Positions 34,874-43,955 of a DNA stretch of 64,000 nucleotides are shown one piece after another. The DNA is from an uncultured Geobacteraceae bacterium (GTDB taxonomy: Bacteria; Desulfobacterota; Desulfuromonadia; Geobacterales; Pseudopelobacteraceae). The translations under genes were made by a program, and so were the position numbers. Below the pieces are notes generated by a model that saw only the letters and a program-made list of their open reading frames with translations, searched no databases and was not told the DNA's origin. Each line of letters opens with the position of its first letter. The stretch's first letter is position 1. The DNA is taken from the NCBI GenBank assembly GCA_903845365.1, contig CAIMXI010000452.1, positions 16,975-80,974 of the forward strand. Reading direction: 5' to 3'.

Positions 34874-35572
34874 TTAAATCGCCTTTGACCACGACAGCCG
34901 CTGTTCAAGCCACCTGGAGAGGCTGGTAAAGGCAAAACAGAGGATGAAGTAAATAATGGCAATGAATGCAAATATTTCGGTCGGGAATGCCATGGTGCGG
35001 TTGTTGATCTGGGTTCCAACATGAGTCAGTTCGGACACGCCGACGATAAAGGCCAGCGAAGTGTCCTTGATCAGTGATACGAACTGGTTGACAAACGATG
35101 GGATCATGTTGCGCAGAGCCTGCGGAAGGATGATGTAATACATCACCTGCCAGGATTTCAGGCCGGTAGAGGTGGCAGCTTCGGTCTGCCCTTTCGGTAT
35201 CCCGTCTATTCCGGCGACAACGATGCGTGACATGTAGGCAGAAGTGAAAAGGGTTAGTGCAATGATAACTGTGTTGTTTTCGGCAATTTTGCCGAACATG
35301 GCCGGCAGCAGAAAATAAATCCAGAAAATAACCATCAGGAGCGGCATGCCGCGCACCAGATTTATAAACGCCAAAGCGGGGTAGCGCACGGCAGGGAAAC
35401 GCGAGACGCTTAAAAGACCCAGAATCAAACCACCAAAAAAGGAGAGAATGCAGGAAACAACAGCGAGATAAAGAGTCAATCCGACCCCACCAAGTGGCCC
35501 ATGGGGAAAACGGCCAATCATGAAATAGGTGAAGTTGTCGGTAATGACCGATATATTGAATAAATGTTCCAT
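34874..35572 (-). CDS. Polar amino-acid ABC transporter permease (second)
   Basis: 232 residues, HisM/GltK-like, with about five membrane helices and the EAA loop EAATSTGLKSWQVMYYIILPQALRNMIPSF, which contacts the ATPase. RGMPLLMVIFWIYF is typical of the family. It begins within the TGATATG junction with the preceding permease, so translation is coupled. Together with the other permease, it would form the heterodimeric channel. Confidence 0.94.
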   Translation of the reverse strand: MEHLFNISVITDNFTYFMIGRFPHGPLGGVGLTLYLAVVSCILSFFGGLILGLLSVSRFPAVRYPALAFINLVRGMPLLMVIFWIYFLLPAMFGKIAENNTVIIALTLFTSAYMSRIVVAGIDGIPKGQTEAATSTGLKSWQVMYYIILPQALRNMIPSFVNQFVSLIKDTSLAFIVGVSELTHVGTQINNRTMAFPTEIFAFIAIIYFILCFAFTSLSRWLEQRLSWSKAI

Positions 35573-35573
35573 A

Positions 35574-36281
35574 TCAGGCCGCCTTGTGAACGTTCAGGAC
35601 TTTTTCGTTGTAGAGATTAACAAGCGCGGTAATGACAATAGAGAGCACCAGGTAGACAACCGTCGCGGCAGTGAAGGCTTCAAAACCCTTAAAAGTGTAG
35701 CTTTCGACCTGGCGCGCCTGGTAGGTCATCTCCATAACGCCAATGGTCATTGCCAGCGACGAGTTCTTGGCCAGATTGAGAAACTGGTTAACCAACGGGG
35801 GAATAGTGATACGCACCGCCTGTGGAAGGATGATGTACTGCATTGAGCGTAGATACGAAAAGCCGGAACTCCGTGCCGCCTCCATCTGTTCTTTCGGGAT
35901 GGAGAGAACACCAGACCGAAGGTCTTCGGCGATAAAAGCAGAAGTGTAGATTGTCAGGGCAATGGCAGCCGCAGCAAATTCGAAGCCGGTTGCATTAAGC
36001 CAGTCATTTATGAAGGTAGGCAGAATCTTATATGAGCCGAAATACCAGAAAAAAATCTGTACAAGTAGCGGTGTGTTGCGGAAAAATTCAAGATAGGCGA
36101 GCGCAATCCAACGTACCGGTTTGCTGTGAGCCATACGCATCACCGCAATCAGTAACCCCAGCATGAAAGCCGACACAATAGAGACGGCCGACAGCTTGAG
36201 AGTAGTTATCAGCCCGGAAAGCAGCCAGTCAAAATATTGTCCGGATGTTACGATTGACCAGTCGAAAGTGTAGTTGAGCAC
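35574..36281 (-). CDS. Polar amino-acid ABC transporter permease (first)
   Basis: 235 residues, HisQ/GltJ-like, starting with GTG at 36281 (GGGG about 7 bases before). Family marks: FFRNTPLLVQIFFWYFGSYKILP and EAA loop EQMEAARSSGFSYLRSMQYIILPQAVRITIPPLVNQF. It sits after the binding-protein gene with a 75-base gap that holds a long hairpin, a common way to keep binding-protein mRNA more abundant than permease mRNA. Confidence 0.94.
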   Translation of the reverse strand: MLNYTFDWSIVTSGQYFDWLLSGLITTLKLSAVSIVSAFMLGLLIAVMRMAHSKPVRWIALAYLEFFRNTPLLVQIFFWYFGSYKILPTFINDWLNATGFEFAAAAIALTIYTSAFIAEDLRSGVLSIPKEQMEAARSSGFSYLRSMQYIILPQAVRITIPPLVNQFLNLAKNSSLAMTIGVMEMTYQARQVESYTFKGFEAFTAATVVYLVLSIVITALVNLYNEKVLNVHKAA

Positions 36282-36290
36282 TAAAACCCC

Positions 36291-36347
36291 GTGAAAAGTG
36301 AAGAGTAAAAGGTGAAACTCCCTCTCCTTTAACCCTTCACTTTTTCA
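36291..36347 (-). promoter_or_regulatory. Long imperfect hairpin between binding-protein and permease genes
   Basis: Left arm GTGAAAAGTGAAGAGTAAAAGG (36291-36312) pairs with CCTTTAACCCTTCACTTTTTCAT region (36326-36347) with few mismatches. It lies just after the stop of the binding-protein gene on the minus strand. Likely partial terminator or mRNA-stabilising hairpin. Confidence 0.6.
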
Positions 36348-36356
36348 TGAAAATGG

Positions 36357-37172
36357 TTATTTATCAGCGGTAATCTTGAAAGTGCGGTCGAGGTGGAACT
36401 GTGTAGTCGGCCCGAACCATTTGTCAAAGATGGCTTTTGCTTCGCCACTTTTTTCCATCTCAAGAATGGTTTTGTTGACAAAGTTGACGAAGTTGGTATC
36501 CCCTTTACGCATGCCGAGACCGTAGGGTTCATCAGAAATCTGGATGTTCGGAATTTCATACTGAGCCTTGGTGGGCGCTTTTGCGAGGATACCTGCCAAA
36601 ATAGCTTCGTCGGTTGTCACCGCTGAAACCTTCCCCTGCGTCAACGCAAGGAATGCCTGCGGATAGTCATCAAATGAGAGTACGGTTGCAGAAGGAATGG
36701 CAGTTGCTACGTTTTTCTCCGATGTTGATCCTTTGGCAGTGCCGATCCGTTTACCTTCCAGATCTTTCAGACTTTTGACACTCCCTTTTTTAGTAATAAA
36801 CTTCTGGCCGGTAAGGAAATAGGCGTAGCTGAAATCGATAACCTTGGCACGTTCGGCATTCTTGGTCATGGTTGCGGCAATGACGTCGATATGCCCTTCC
36901 TGTAACTGCGGCATGCGACTTGCTGATGTAACCGGTTTCAGCTCAACTTTTACACCCAGTTTTTTGGCAATGGCGTTTACAAAATCGATATCGTATCCGA
37001 CGATCTGACGGGTTTTCTCATCGATGTAACCAAATGGCGGGAGGGAATCCTTGCAGCCGACAGTCAATACTCCCTTTTTCTTTACATCGGCCAGGGTGTC
37101 TCCGGCCTGGGCGGTTTTAACGGTAATTGTTGCAAGAGCCATGATCATAAACAGCGTTACGAGTTTTTTCAT
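36357..37172 (-). CDS. Periplasmic amino-acid-binding protein (family 3 SBP)
   Basis: 271 residues with a signal peptide ending near AQAGDT (residues about 1-23). Family 3 solute-binding signature GVLTVGCKDSLPPFGYIDEKTRQIVGYDIDFVNAIAKKLG. Then LDFSYAYFLTGQKF-like region, GKRIGTAKGSTSEKN and EPYGLGMRKGDTNFVNFVNKT. The family binds polar amino acids such as glutamate, aspartate, glutamine or arginine; the ligand cannot be fixed by eye. Second gene of the operon. Confidence 0.93.
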   Translation of the reverse strand: MKKLVTLFMIMALATITVKTAQAGDTLADVKKKGVLTVGCKDSLPPFGYIDEKTRQIVGYDIDFVNAIAKKLGVKVELKPVTSASRMPQLQEGHIDVIAATMTKNAERAKVIDFSYAYFLTGQKFITKKGSVKSLKDLEGKRIGTAKGSTSEKNVATAIPSATVLSFDDYPQAFLALTQGKVSAVTTDEAILAGILAKAPTKAQYEIPNIQISDEPYGLGMRKGDTNFVNFVNKTILEMEKSGEAKAIFDKWFGPTTQFHLDRTFKITADK

Positions 37173-37226
37173 TTGTACATCCTCCTGTTTTTTAGTGGTG
37201 TAGATTTCCGGTTTGCGGAATATGTT

Positions 37227-37967
37227 TTACTGACTCTGCATGGGAGTCAATAATTGACGCAGAAACTGTTGTGCCCGTTCATGCTGTGGACGCAGAAAAA
37301 AGTCTTCAGGGGGGGCTTCTTCCAGGATTACGCCATAATCCATGAAGACAACCCGATGCGCTACTTCGCGGGCAAAGCCCATTTCGTGGGTAACCACGAC
37401 CATTGTCATGCCGCTTCGAGCAAGATCTTTCATAACTTCAAGCACTTCCCCGATCATCTCGGGGTCAAGTGCGGAGGTTGGTTCATCAAACAGCATGATG
37501 CGTGGCTTCATTGCCAGGCCTCGGGCAATTGCCACTCGCTGCTGCTGCCCTCCGGATAACTGTAACGGGTAGGCATCCCGTTTTTCAGCAAGTCCGACCC
37601 TGGTAAGCAGTACCATGGCCTGCTCTTCAGCCTCTTTTCTCGGGATGTTGCGAATTTTGATTGGAGCTAGAGTTATATTGTTGATAACGGAAAGGTGGGG
37701 GTACAGGTTGAATTGCTGAAACACAAAGCCAACCTCTGCTCGTAGTTTATTGATGTCTGTTTTCTTGTCGGAAAGATCCATGCCATCGACTATCAGAGTA
37801 CCCTCGCTGATCGGTTCCAACTGGTTGACAGTGCGGATAAGCGTCGATTTGCCGGAACCGGATGGACCGCAAACCACCAGAACTTCGCCAGGCGTCACAT
37901 GCAGGTTGATATCATTAAGGACGTGCAGGGTTTTAAACCACTTGTGCACCCCTTTGAAAATAATCAT
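37227..37967 (-). CDS. Polar amino-acid ABC transporter ATPase, GlnQ/GltL-like
   Basis: 246 residues. Walker [26 protein letters not shown] (about 32-40), Q-loop [14 protein letters not shown], signature [19 protein letters not shown], Walker [21 protein letters not shown] and His switch VVTHEMGFA. It powers the importer and is the first gene of the operon: ATPase, binding protein, two permeases. Confidence 0.96.
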   Translation of the reverse strand: MIIFKGVHKWFKTLHVLNDINLHVTPGEVLVVCGPSGSGKSTLIRTVNQLEPISEGTLIVDGMDLSDKKTDINKLRAEVGFVFQQFNLYPHLSVINNITLAPIKIRNIPRKEAEEQAMVLLTRVGLAEKRDAYPLQLSGGQQQRVAIARGLAMKPRIMLFDEPTSALDPEMIGEVLEVMKDLARSGMTMVVVTHEMGFAREVAHRVVFMDYGVILEEAPPEDFFLRPQHERAQQFLRQLLTPMQSQ

Positions 37968-38081
37968 AACCGTACTCCTCTGTCTTTATAATACAACGCC
38001 AGCACAGAGCCTTTCTTATCACGTAGAAGCGATAAAAGGAAGTGTTTTTCAGATACATTCACTCACGAACCGACCAGCTTT

Positions 38082-38456
38082 CTACGCCTGTCCGACGGCT
38101 TGGGATTGTTCAAATTCAGTGCGTACTCTGTGCATTTCTTCAACTTCCCGCAGTTTCTCGCCCATCCAGGCATGGAATATCTTGGCATTTTCGTAACTCA
38201 TAACAACGCCGGTATCAATGAAACGCACCATACTGTTGGCAAGATCTTTGGGATCAACTTCGATTTCCCGACCGATTGCGCCCTCAGGTGTTATTTCATG
38301 GGTAATTGCATCAGGCAACGGCTGGCGTTCAAGATAGAAGTTGATTACCATTTCGCCTCGCGGCGAAAAACCGCCCTGCGCACCGTTAACGTAGGAAGGA
38401 TTGTAGCCATAGTTGAACACATATTTAAACGTTAATTCGGGTTTCTTGCTGCTCAT
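38082..38456 (-). CDS. Conserved hypothetical protein
   Basis: 124 residues, no signal peptide or membrane segment. Notable segments: TFKYVFNYGYNPSYVNGAQGGFSPRGEMVINFYLERQPLPDA, VDPKDLANSMVRFIDTGVVMSYENAKIFHAWMGEKLREVEEM. The second is helical and resembles an interaction surface. GGAG precedes the ATG. I do not recognise a characterised family. It is divergent from proC. Confidence 0.75.
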   Translation of the reverse strand: MSSKKPELTFKYVFNYGYNPSYVNGAQGGFSPRGEMVINFYLERQPLPDAITHEITPEGAIGREIEVDPKDLANSMVRFIDTGVVMSYENAKIFHAWMGEKLREVEEMHRVRTEFEQSQAVGQA

Positions 38457-38629
38457 TGTTGTTTCTCCTTTGGTCTGCTGCTTGGAATTTTTGCCGTGCA
38501 GCTCTTTTTAAATTTCACCTCTTACCTACCACATTATAAAGGGCAAGGAAAAGAATTTCTTGCATTCCAGAGTACCGCTAGCTATAAAAGATTTGAATTG
38601 TCTATTTATGCTTTTATGGAGGTACAGAT

Positions 38630-39448
38630 ATGCTGAATTTAAAGAAAATTGCGTTTATCGGCGGCGGCAATATGGCCGAAGCTATTATTTGCGGCCTGAT
38701 CCGCGAAGATTCAGGAGTTGAAATCTGCGTGGCGGAAATAAGTGCTGAACGACGGGACGTACTTAAAGGGAATTTCCCGCAACTGCGGATCCTTGGCGAT
38801 GCGGCAGAAGCGGCAAAGTGGTGTGAAGTCCTTATACTGGCGATTAAACCGCAACAGGCAGAAGCGGTCCTCGATCTTATTGAACCGGTTATCACAGATG
38901 ATAAATTGATCATATCAATTATGGCCGGCATCCCGACATTGAAAATTGAGGCCAACCTGGTAACCGGTTGCCGCGTCATACGTGCGATGCCGAATACACC
39001 GGCTCTTATTGGAGCTGGCGCGACAGCAGTTTGCTCTGGTCGGAAGGCAACGTCGGACGATCTTGAGTGTGCTCTCCAAATATTTGCCATGGTCGGGATT
39101 GCCGTTTCCGTAGAGGAAAAACTGATGGATGCGGTTACTGGACTCTCCGGCAGCGGCCCGGCGTATGTGTTTACCTTCATTGAGGCGATGTCCGATGCCG
39201 GAGTCAAGAACGGTCTGCCTCGTGATGTTGCCTCTAAACTTGCTGTCCAGACGGTGCTCGGAGCGGCGCGAATGGTCGTTGAAACCGGCGAACACCCGAC
39301 ACTTCTGAAGGAAAAAGTCAGCTCGCCGGGGGGTACCACAATAGCAGCTCTTCACGCACTTGAAGTCGGAAGTTTTCGCGGTATCGTAATGAATGCGGTA
39401 GATAGTGCCTGTCTGAAATCAAAAGAGCTGGCCGGAAAGCAGAGTTAA
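38630..39448 (+). CDS. proC: Pyrroline-5-carboxylate reductase (ProC)
   Basis: 272 residues. NAD(P)H-dependent final step of proline synthesis. Rossmann start KIAFIGGGNMAEAIICGLI, cofactor/active segment VIRAMPNTPALIGAGATAVC, and the C-terminal signature LSGSGPAYVFTFIEAMSDAGVKNGLPRDVASKLAVQTVLGAARM followed by SSPGGTTIAALHALE. GGAGG upstream of ATG. Confidence 0.98.
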   Translation: MLNLKKIAFIGGGNMAEAIICGLIREDSGVEICVAEISAERRDVLKGNFPQLRILGDAAEAAKWCEVLILAIKPQQAEAVLDLIEPVITDDKLIISIMAGIPTLKIEANLVTGCRVIRAMPNTPALIGAGATAVCSGRKATSDDLECALQIFAMVGIAVSVEEKLMDAVTGLSGSGPAYVFTFIEAMSDAGVKNGLPRDVASKLAVQTVLGAARMVVETGEHPTLLKEKVSSPGGTTIAALHALEVGSFRGIVMNAVDSACLKSKELAGKQS

Positions 39449-39493
39449 GCTCGAAAACAGATATATCCACAACCAGGTAAGACGGGAGGAATT

Positions 39494-40978
39494 ATGTTTG
39501 AATCTGCAGAGTTGGGTCACAAGATCAGCAAAGAGGTCTGGAAAAAGGAAATCCCCCTTCTACGCGAGGGGCTTCTGGATGCCCAGTTGGATCTGGCGCA
39601 ATCAAAAAAATTCCCAGTGATTATTCTGGTGGCAGGAGTCGATTGTGCCGGCAAAGGTGAAACGGTTAATCTTCTCAATGAGTGGATGGATCCGCGCCAC
39701 ATTGAGACCCACGCAGTGCGGGATCTGACCGATGAAGAGCTGGAGCGGCCTCAGATGTGGCGCTACTGGCGGGTACTCCCTCAAAAGGGCAAAGTCGGCG
39801 TTTTTATTGGTACCTGGTATTCTGCTCCTCTGGTGGGAAATGTTTATGGCACAATCAAAAATGCCGAACTTGATCAACAGTTAGAACGGATCTGCCGTTT
39901 TGAGAAGATGCTCTGTGATGAAGGGGCACTGGTGCTCAAGTTCTGGTTACACCTTTCAGAGAACGAACAGAAAAAACGCCTCAAATTGCTGGAAAAAGAT
40001 CCCAAAACTCGCTGGAGAGTCACTGCTACGGATTGGGAACATTACAAGCTGTACAATAAATTCCGCAAGGTCTCGGAACGGATGCTCCGTTCGACCAGCA
40101 CAGCAGAAGCCCCCTGGACAATTGTAGAGGGGACAGATCCGAACTACCGCTACCTCACTATCGGCAAAGCAATCCTTAGCGCCATGCGTAAGCGTCTCGA
40201 TGCACCTGAGGCACCACGTCACGAAGAACCGATTCCCCCGATTATGCCAAGCATTGACAACCTTCTGATCCTTCAGACGCTTGATATGTCAAAGAAACTG
40301 AAAAAATCCGAGTTTGAAAGCGCGCTGGAAAAATATCAGGGTAAGCTTAATCTTCTGACTCGCCACCCCGACTTTAAGAAGCTTTCTGTCGTTGTAGCCT
40401 TTGAAGGAAACGATGCTGCCGGAAAAGGTGGCAGTATCCGTCGTATCATCCAGGCGCTTGATGCCAGGCAATACCGGGTAATTCCGGTTGCAGCTCCGAC
40501 TGAAGAAGAGCGCGCTCAGCCCTACATGTGGCGCTTCTGGCGTAATATTCCTCGTAAAAGCCGTTTTGCCATCTTTGACCGTACCTGGTACGGGCGTGTT
40601 CTGGTGGAGCGTGTTGAAGGGTTTTGCGAACATAAGGACTGGATGCGAGCCTACGGTGAAATCAACGATTTTGAAGAGCAGATGGTACGGAACAAAACGG
40701 TCGTCGTAAAATTCTGGCTTTCGATTACCAAGGAAGAGCAGTTGCGACGTTTTAAAGAGCGGGAGAAGATAGGCTTTAAACGCTACAAAATTACCGATGA
40801 AGATTGGCGTAATCGCGATAAATGGGACGAATACGAACTGGCGGTCTGCGACATGATTGACCGTACCAGCACCGATATAGCCCCTTGGACGCTGGTTGAG
40901 GCCAACGATAAATATTATGCCCGCATAAAGGTGCTTAAAACATTATGCGAGAAAATTGAAAAGGCACTTGAGAAGTAA
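39494..40978 (+). CDS. pap: Polyphosphate:AMP phosphotransferase, two-domain PPK2
   Basis: 494 residues made of two fused PPK2 domains. Domain 1 Walker A VAGVDCAGKGETVNLLN (about 47-63) with KFWLHLSENEQKKRLK; domain 2 FEGNDAAGKGGSIRRII (about 305-321), with VAAPTEEERAQPYMWRFWRNIP, FDRTWYGRVLVERVEGF and KFWLSITKEEQLRRFKER. Class II PPK2 enzymes make ADP from AMP and polyphosphate; in studied cases only the C-terminal domain is active. In the first domain the corresponding lid/active residues are similar but differ (GTWYSAPLVG in place of DRTWYGRVLVE). A strong terminator follows. Confidence 0.93.
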   Translation: MFESAELGHKISKEVWKKEIPLLREGLLDAQLDLAQSKKFPVIILVAGVDCAGKGETVNLLNEWMDPRHIETHAVRDLTDEELERPQMWRYWRVLPQKGKVGVFIGTWYSAPLVGNVYGTIKNAELDQQLERICRFEKMLCDEGALVLKFWLHLSENEQKKRLKLLEKDPKTRWRVTATDWEHYKLYNKFRKVSERMLRSTSTAEAPWTIVEGTDPNYRYLTIGKAILSAMRKRLDAPEAPRHEEPIPPIMPSIDNLLILQTLDMSKKLKKSEFESALEKYQGKLNLLTRHPDFKKLSVVVAFEGNDAAGKGGSIRRIIQALDARQYRVIPVAAPTEEERAQPYMWRFWRNIPRKSRFAIFDRTWYGRVLVERVEGFCEHKDWMRAYGEINDFEEQMVRNKTVVVKFWLSITKEEQLRRFKEREKIGFKRYKITDEDWRNRDKWDEYELAVCDMIDRTSTDIAPWTLVEANDKYYARIKVLKTLCEKIEKALEK

Positions 40979-41019
40979 AGGCTGGCTTGAGATTCAGCTT
41001 GAATCTCACATGGTACATT

Positions 41020-41045
41020 CCCCGCCGCTTGCGGCGGGGTTGTTT
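41020..41045 (+). terminator. Intrinsic terminator after pap
   Basis: 8-bp GC stem CCCCGCCG-CTTG-CGGCGGGG (41020-41039) followed by TTGTTT. A second hairpin GAGATTC...GAATCTC precedes it at 40989-41007. Confidence 0.88.
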
Positions 41046-41051
41046 ATTCAG

Positions 41052-41330
41052 TTACGGATTGTGTTGAAAGATTGTGATGTAGGCAAGCAGACCAAGCATA
41101 AGAATGGTGAGAGCCAGCCTCAGCCCCCCCCCTTTGGCCAGGGAAGTCATCATCCAGGTAATGAAGGAGGCTGCAACCAGGCAGAGAGTCAATCGACCGA
41201 GTCCGGTTAAATCAGGAGCAGACTTTCGCCAGAAGAAGGAGACAACAAAATAACTGGTCATGAACATGACGGAGTTCATGGTGATGCTTACGGCCCGTCG
41301 TTCCAGAATATTTTTGAAACGGTTTTTCAT
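41052..41330 (-). CDS. Small membrane protein, unknown function
   Basis: 92 residues with three predicted membrane segments (about 15-34, 45-63 and 70-88), a basic N-terminus (MKNRFKNILERRAVSITMN) and no catalytic motif. It is downstream-facing towards the pap terminator and stands alone. No family recognised. Confidence 0.6.
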   Translation of the reverse strand: MKNRFKNILERRAVSITMNSVMFMTSYFVVSFFWRKSAPDLTGLGRLTLCLVAASFITWMMTSLAKGGGLRLALTILMLGLLAYITIFQHNP

Positions 41331-41393
41331 ATTCCTCTATCCGCCGATAACTATGATACTGTAAACATCCGCTACTGACATATCCGCCTCCGG

Positions 41394-43052
41394 TTACGCC
41401 GTTTCGCCAAGATCCTCCAGATGCAATTCCTTTATCGCCGTTTCCCTCATTTTGAATTTCTGAATTTTGCCGGAAGCGGTCATCGGATAACTATCGACAA
41501 AGGTTACATATTTAGGGATTTTATAATTGGCAATCTTGTCGCGACAGTAGTCACGAACTTCGTCTTCTGTCATGGTTTGCCCTTTTTTTAGGATGACGGA
41601 GGCCATGACCTGTTCGCCGTATTTTTTGTCAGGGACGCCATATACCTGGATGTCCGACACTTTGGGATTGGTGTATAGAAATTCTTCAATTTCGCGGGGA
41701 TAGATGTTTTCTCCGCCACGGATGATCATGTTTTTGATTCTGCCAGTGATTTTGCAGTAGCCATTTTCGTCCATTATGGCGAGGTCGCCGGTATGCAGCC
41801 AGTTTTCGCTGTCAATGGCACTGGCGGTTTCCTCCGGCATTTTGTAGTACCCTTTCATGACGTGGTAGCCGCGAGTGCAGAGTTCTCCCTGTTTACCGGG
41901 GGGGAGGGTTTCGTTGGTTTCTATATCGACTATTTTTGTTTCAACATCAGGAAGTGAGCGACCGACGGTAGTTACGCGCAGTTCCAGAGCATCATCGGTG
42001 CGGGTCTGGGTGATGACCGGGGAGGATTCGGTTTGACCGTAGGCAATAGTTATTTCTGAGGCATGCATGTCGCTGTTGACTTTTTTCATGACTTCGATGG
42101 GGCAGTTGGAACCGGCCATAATGCCGGTGCGGAGTGTAGTCAGATCGAAGTTTTTAAAGTCAGGGTGTTCGAGTTCGGCGATAAACATTGTCGGGACGCC
42201 ATGAACTGCGGTGCATTTTTCTTTTTCTATTGTCTGCAATACTTTGAGAGGATCAAAAATTTCGACCGGAACCATGGTAGTAGCATGAGTTACACAGGCC
42301 ATCACGCCCAGTACACAACCAAAACAGTGGAAAAATGGCACTGGAATACAGAGGCGATCCTGCGGGGTGAACTTCATGCATTCACCGATGTTAAAGCCGT
42401 TGTTGACAATGTTGTAGTGAGTCAGCATGACCCCTTTCGGGAAACCGGTTGTACCGGAAGTGTATTGCATATTGATGGTTTCGTGGCAGTCGAGGGTGGC
42501 TTCAATGGCGTTCAGGGATTCGTCGGGGATTTGCTCACCCAGTTTGATGAGACTGTCGAAGCTGAACATGCCCGCGGGTGTTTCTGCACCGATAAAAATA
42601 ACGCTTTTTAGGAATGGCAACTTGGCTGTGACAAGAGCACCAGGTGTGGATGTAGCCAGTTCGGGAACGACACTGTTCAAAGTTTCTATGTAGTTGGTAT
42701 CTTTGAAGGAGCCAACCATGAATAGTGAGGTGGAATCGGACTGCTCCAGGATATATTCAAGTTCGGCTGACTTGTAGCTTGTGTTGACGGTGACGAGAAT
42801 AGCGCCAATTTTTGCTGATGCAAATTGCAGTAGCACCCATTCGGGGACGTTGTATGCCCATATTGCAATGTTGTCCCCTTTTTTAATTCCTAGCTTGAGC
42901 AATCCTTTGGCGACCTGGCGACAGATGTCGTTGAACTGCTTGTATGTATAGCGTAGGCCTCGTTCATGGTAAACCAGAGCTTCGTTTTCAGGATAGAGGC
43001 GAGCCATTTCGTCAAGAAGCGACCCGACTGTGTGAGTAAGTTGTTTAGACAT
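41394..43052 (-). CDS. Acyl-CoA synthetase (AMP-dependent, FadD-like)
   Basis: 552 residues from ATG 43052, which has GGAGG about 5 bases upstream; another start at 43073 overlaps the CsgG gene end. ANL superfamily motifs: MQYTSGTTGFPKGVMLTHYNIV, ITIAYGQTESSPVITQT, WLHTGDLAIMDENGYCKITGRIKNMIIRGGENIYPREIEEFL and the catalytic lysine in PMTASGKIQKFKMRE. It activates a fatty or related acid with ATP and CoA. TVNTSYKSAELEY is a fatty-acyl-CoA ligase type segment. The precise substrate is not determinable. Confidence 0.92.
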   Translation of the reverse strand: MSKQLTHTVGSLLDEMARLYPENEALVYHERGLRYTYKQFNDICRQVAKGLLKLGIKKGDNIAIWAYNVPEWVLLQFASAKIGAILVTVNTSYKSAELEYILEQSDSTSLFMVGSFKDTNYIETLNSVVPELATSTPGALVTAKLPFLKSVIFIGAETPAGMFSFDSLIKLGEQIPDESLNAIEATLDCHETINMQYTSGTTGFPKGVMLTHYNIVNNGFNIGECMKFTPQDRLCIPVPFFHCFGCVLGVMACVTHATTMVPVEIFDPLKVLQTIEKEKCTAVHGVPTMFIAELEHPDFKNFDLTTLRTGIMAGSNCPIEVMKKVNSDMHASEITIAYGQTESSPVITQTRTDDALELRVTTVGRSLPDVETKIVDIETNETLPPGKQGELCTRGYHVMKGYYKMPEETASAIDSENWLHTGDLAIMDENGYCKITGRIKNMIIRGGENIYPREIEEFLYTNPKVSDIQVYGVPDKKYGEQVMASVILKKGQTMTEDEVRDYCRDKIANYKIPKYVTFVDSYPMTASGKIQKFKMRETAIKELHLEDLGETA

Positions 43053-43069
43053 AATTCCTCCGAAATTGT

Positions 43070-43795
43070 TCACTCATCGAGCTTTATGGATTCTCTGGTT
43101 TTTTCACGACGCTTTTCATCTTTTGCGGCATACTTGGCGAGGCATTCCTTGCTTTTTTCTACCATCGAACAGGTCAAATAATCGGCGATATTAATCACGC
43201 ATGCCCGGATAGCTTTGCCAGTCGGAGTTTTTTCTTCACTGTCCGTATGTCCGCCAATACCCATAATACTTCCGGAAAGCCTTAAAGATGATGATTCAGA
43301 GTTGGCCTCTATGGTGCGAGTTTCTACTACTTCACTTGTTTCTACGTCAATGACTTTGAGATCGACGGCAATATAAGCCTTTGCTGAGCCTCCACCAACG
43401 CCGAAACCCATGAAACTGATCCCCCCACCCTTCTTGGCAGCATTTTCTTCAAATGATGAGACTGTTGCAGTGACTATATACTGAGCACCCTTGATCTTGC
43501 CCAGTTTAGATTTGGTGGAAGGTTCCACAAGTCCGGACTCTCCGAATTTGAGTTCACTGACTACCTTGTCGATTTCCTTTCTTTCAACCATCTTGAATTT
43601 TTTGGTACTGGCCAATTCGCTGGTCAACATATCGGAAAGTTCAGATCCGGTACCGGATCTCCACCATGACGCGTTAGAATTGTTGGTAAAACGCATGACC
43701 GCAAGACGAGGAGCATCTGCCACCGCTGCATAGACAGTAGACGAAACAGCGCTTAAAACGAGTAAACAGAGAGACATTGCAATCATCTTTTTCAT
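43070..43795 (-). CDS. CsgG/HfaB-family exported protein
   Basis: 241 residues with a signal peptide (MKKMIAMSLCLLVLSAVSSTVYA, cut near 23; no lipobox Cys). CsgG-like domain: RLAVMRFTNNSNASWWRSGTGSELSDMLTSELASTKKFKMVERKEIDKVVSELKFGESGL and KGAQYIVTATVSSFEENA, AVDLKVIDVETSEVVETRTIEA. CsgG in curli systems forms an outer-membrane secretion pore, but many CsgG-family proteins only contribute to envelope assembly; no curli genes are present. AGGAGG upstream. It is followed closely by the acyl-CoA synthetase. Confidence 0.88.
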   Translation of the reverse strand: MKKMIAMSLCLLVLSAVSSTVYAAVADAPRLAVMRFTNNSNASWWRSGTGSELSDMLTSELASTKKFKMVERKEIDKVVSELKFGESGLVEPSTKSKLGKIKGAQYIVTATVSSFEENAAKKGGGISFMGFGVGGGSAKAYIAVDLKVIDVETSEVVETRTIEANSESSSLRLSGSIMGIGGHTDSEEKTPTGKAIRACVINIADYLTCSMVEKSKECLAKYAAKDEKRREKTRESIKLDE

Positions 43796-43955
43796 GGTGA
43801 ATCCTCCTAAATATAGTTTTGATTACTCCTGTTGGAGCGAGGTGAACAATTTTAAAGGGATAATTACATGATTTTGTTTTGCGGAAAATACACCCGACTC
43901 AGGGCCGTGTCAACGCAATTTGAGATGTTCCGCCTCTGCACATAACTGATAATAT

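Noticed and set aside
43053..43073. Upstream start for the acyl-CoA synthetase at 43073
   Set aside because: It overlaps the CsgG-family gene end and lacks a ribosome site; ATG 43052 has GGAGG at proper distance.
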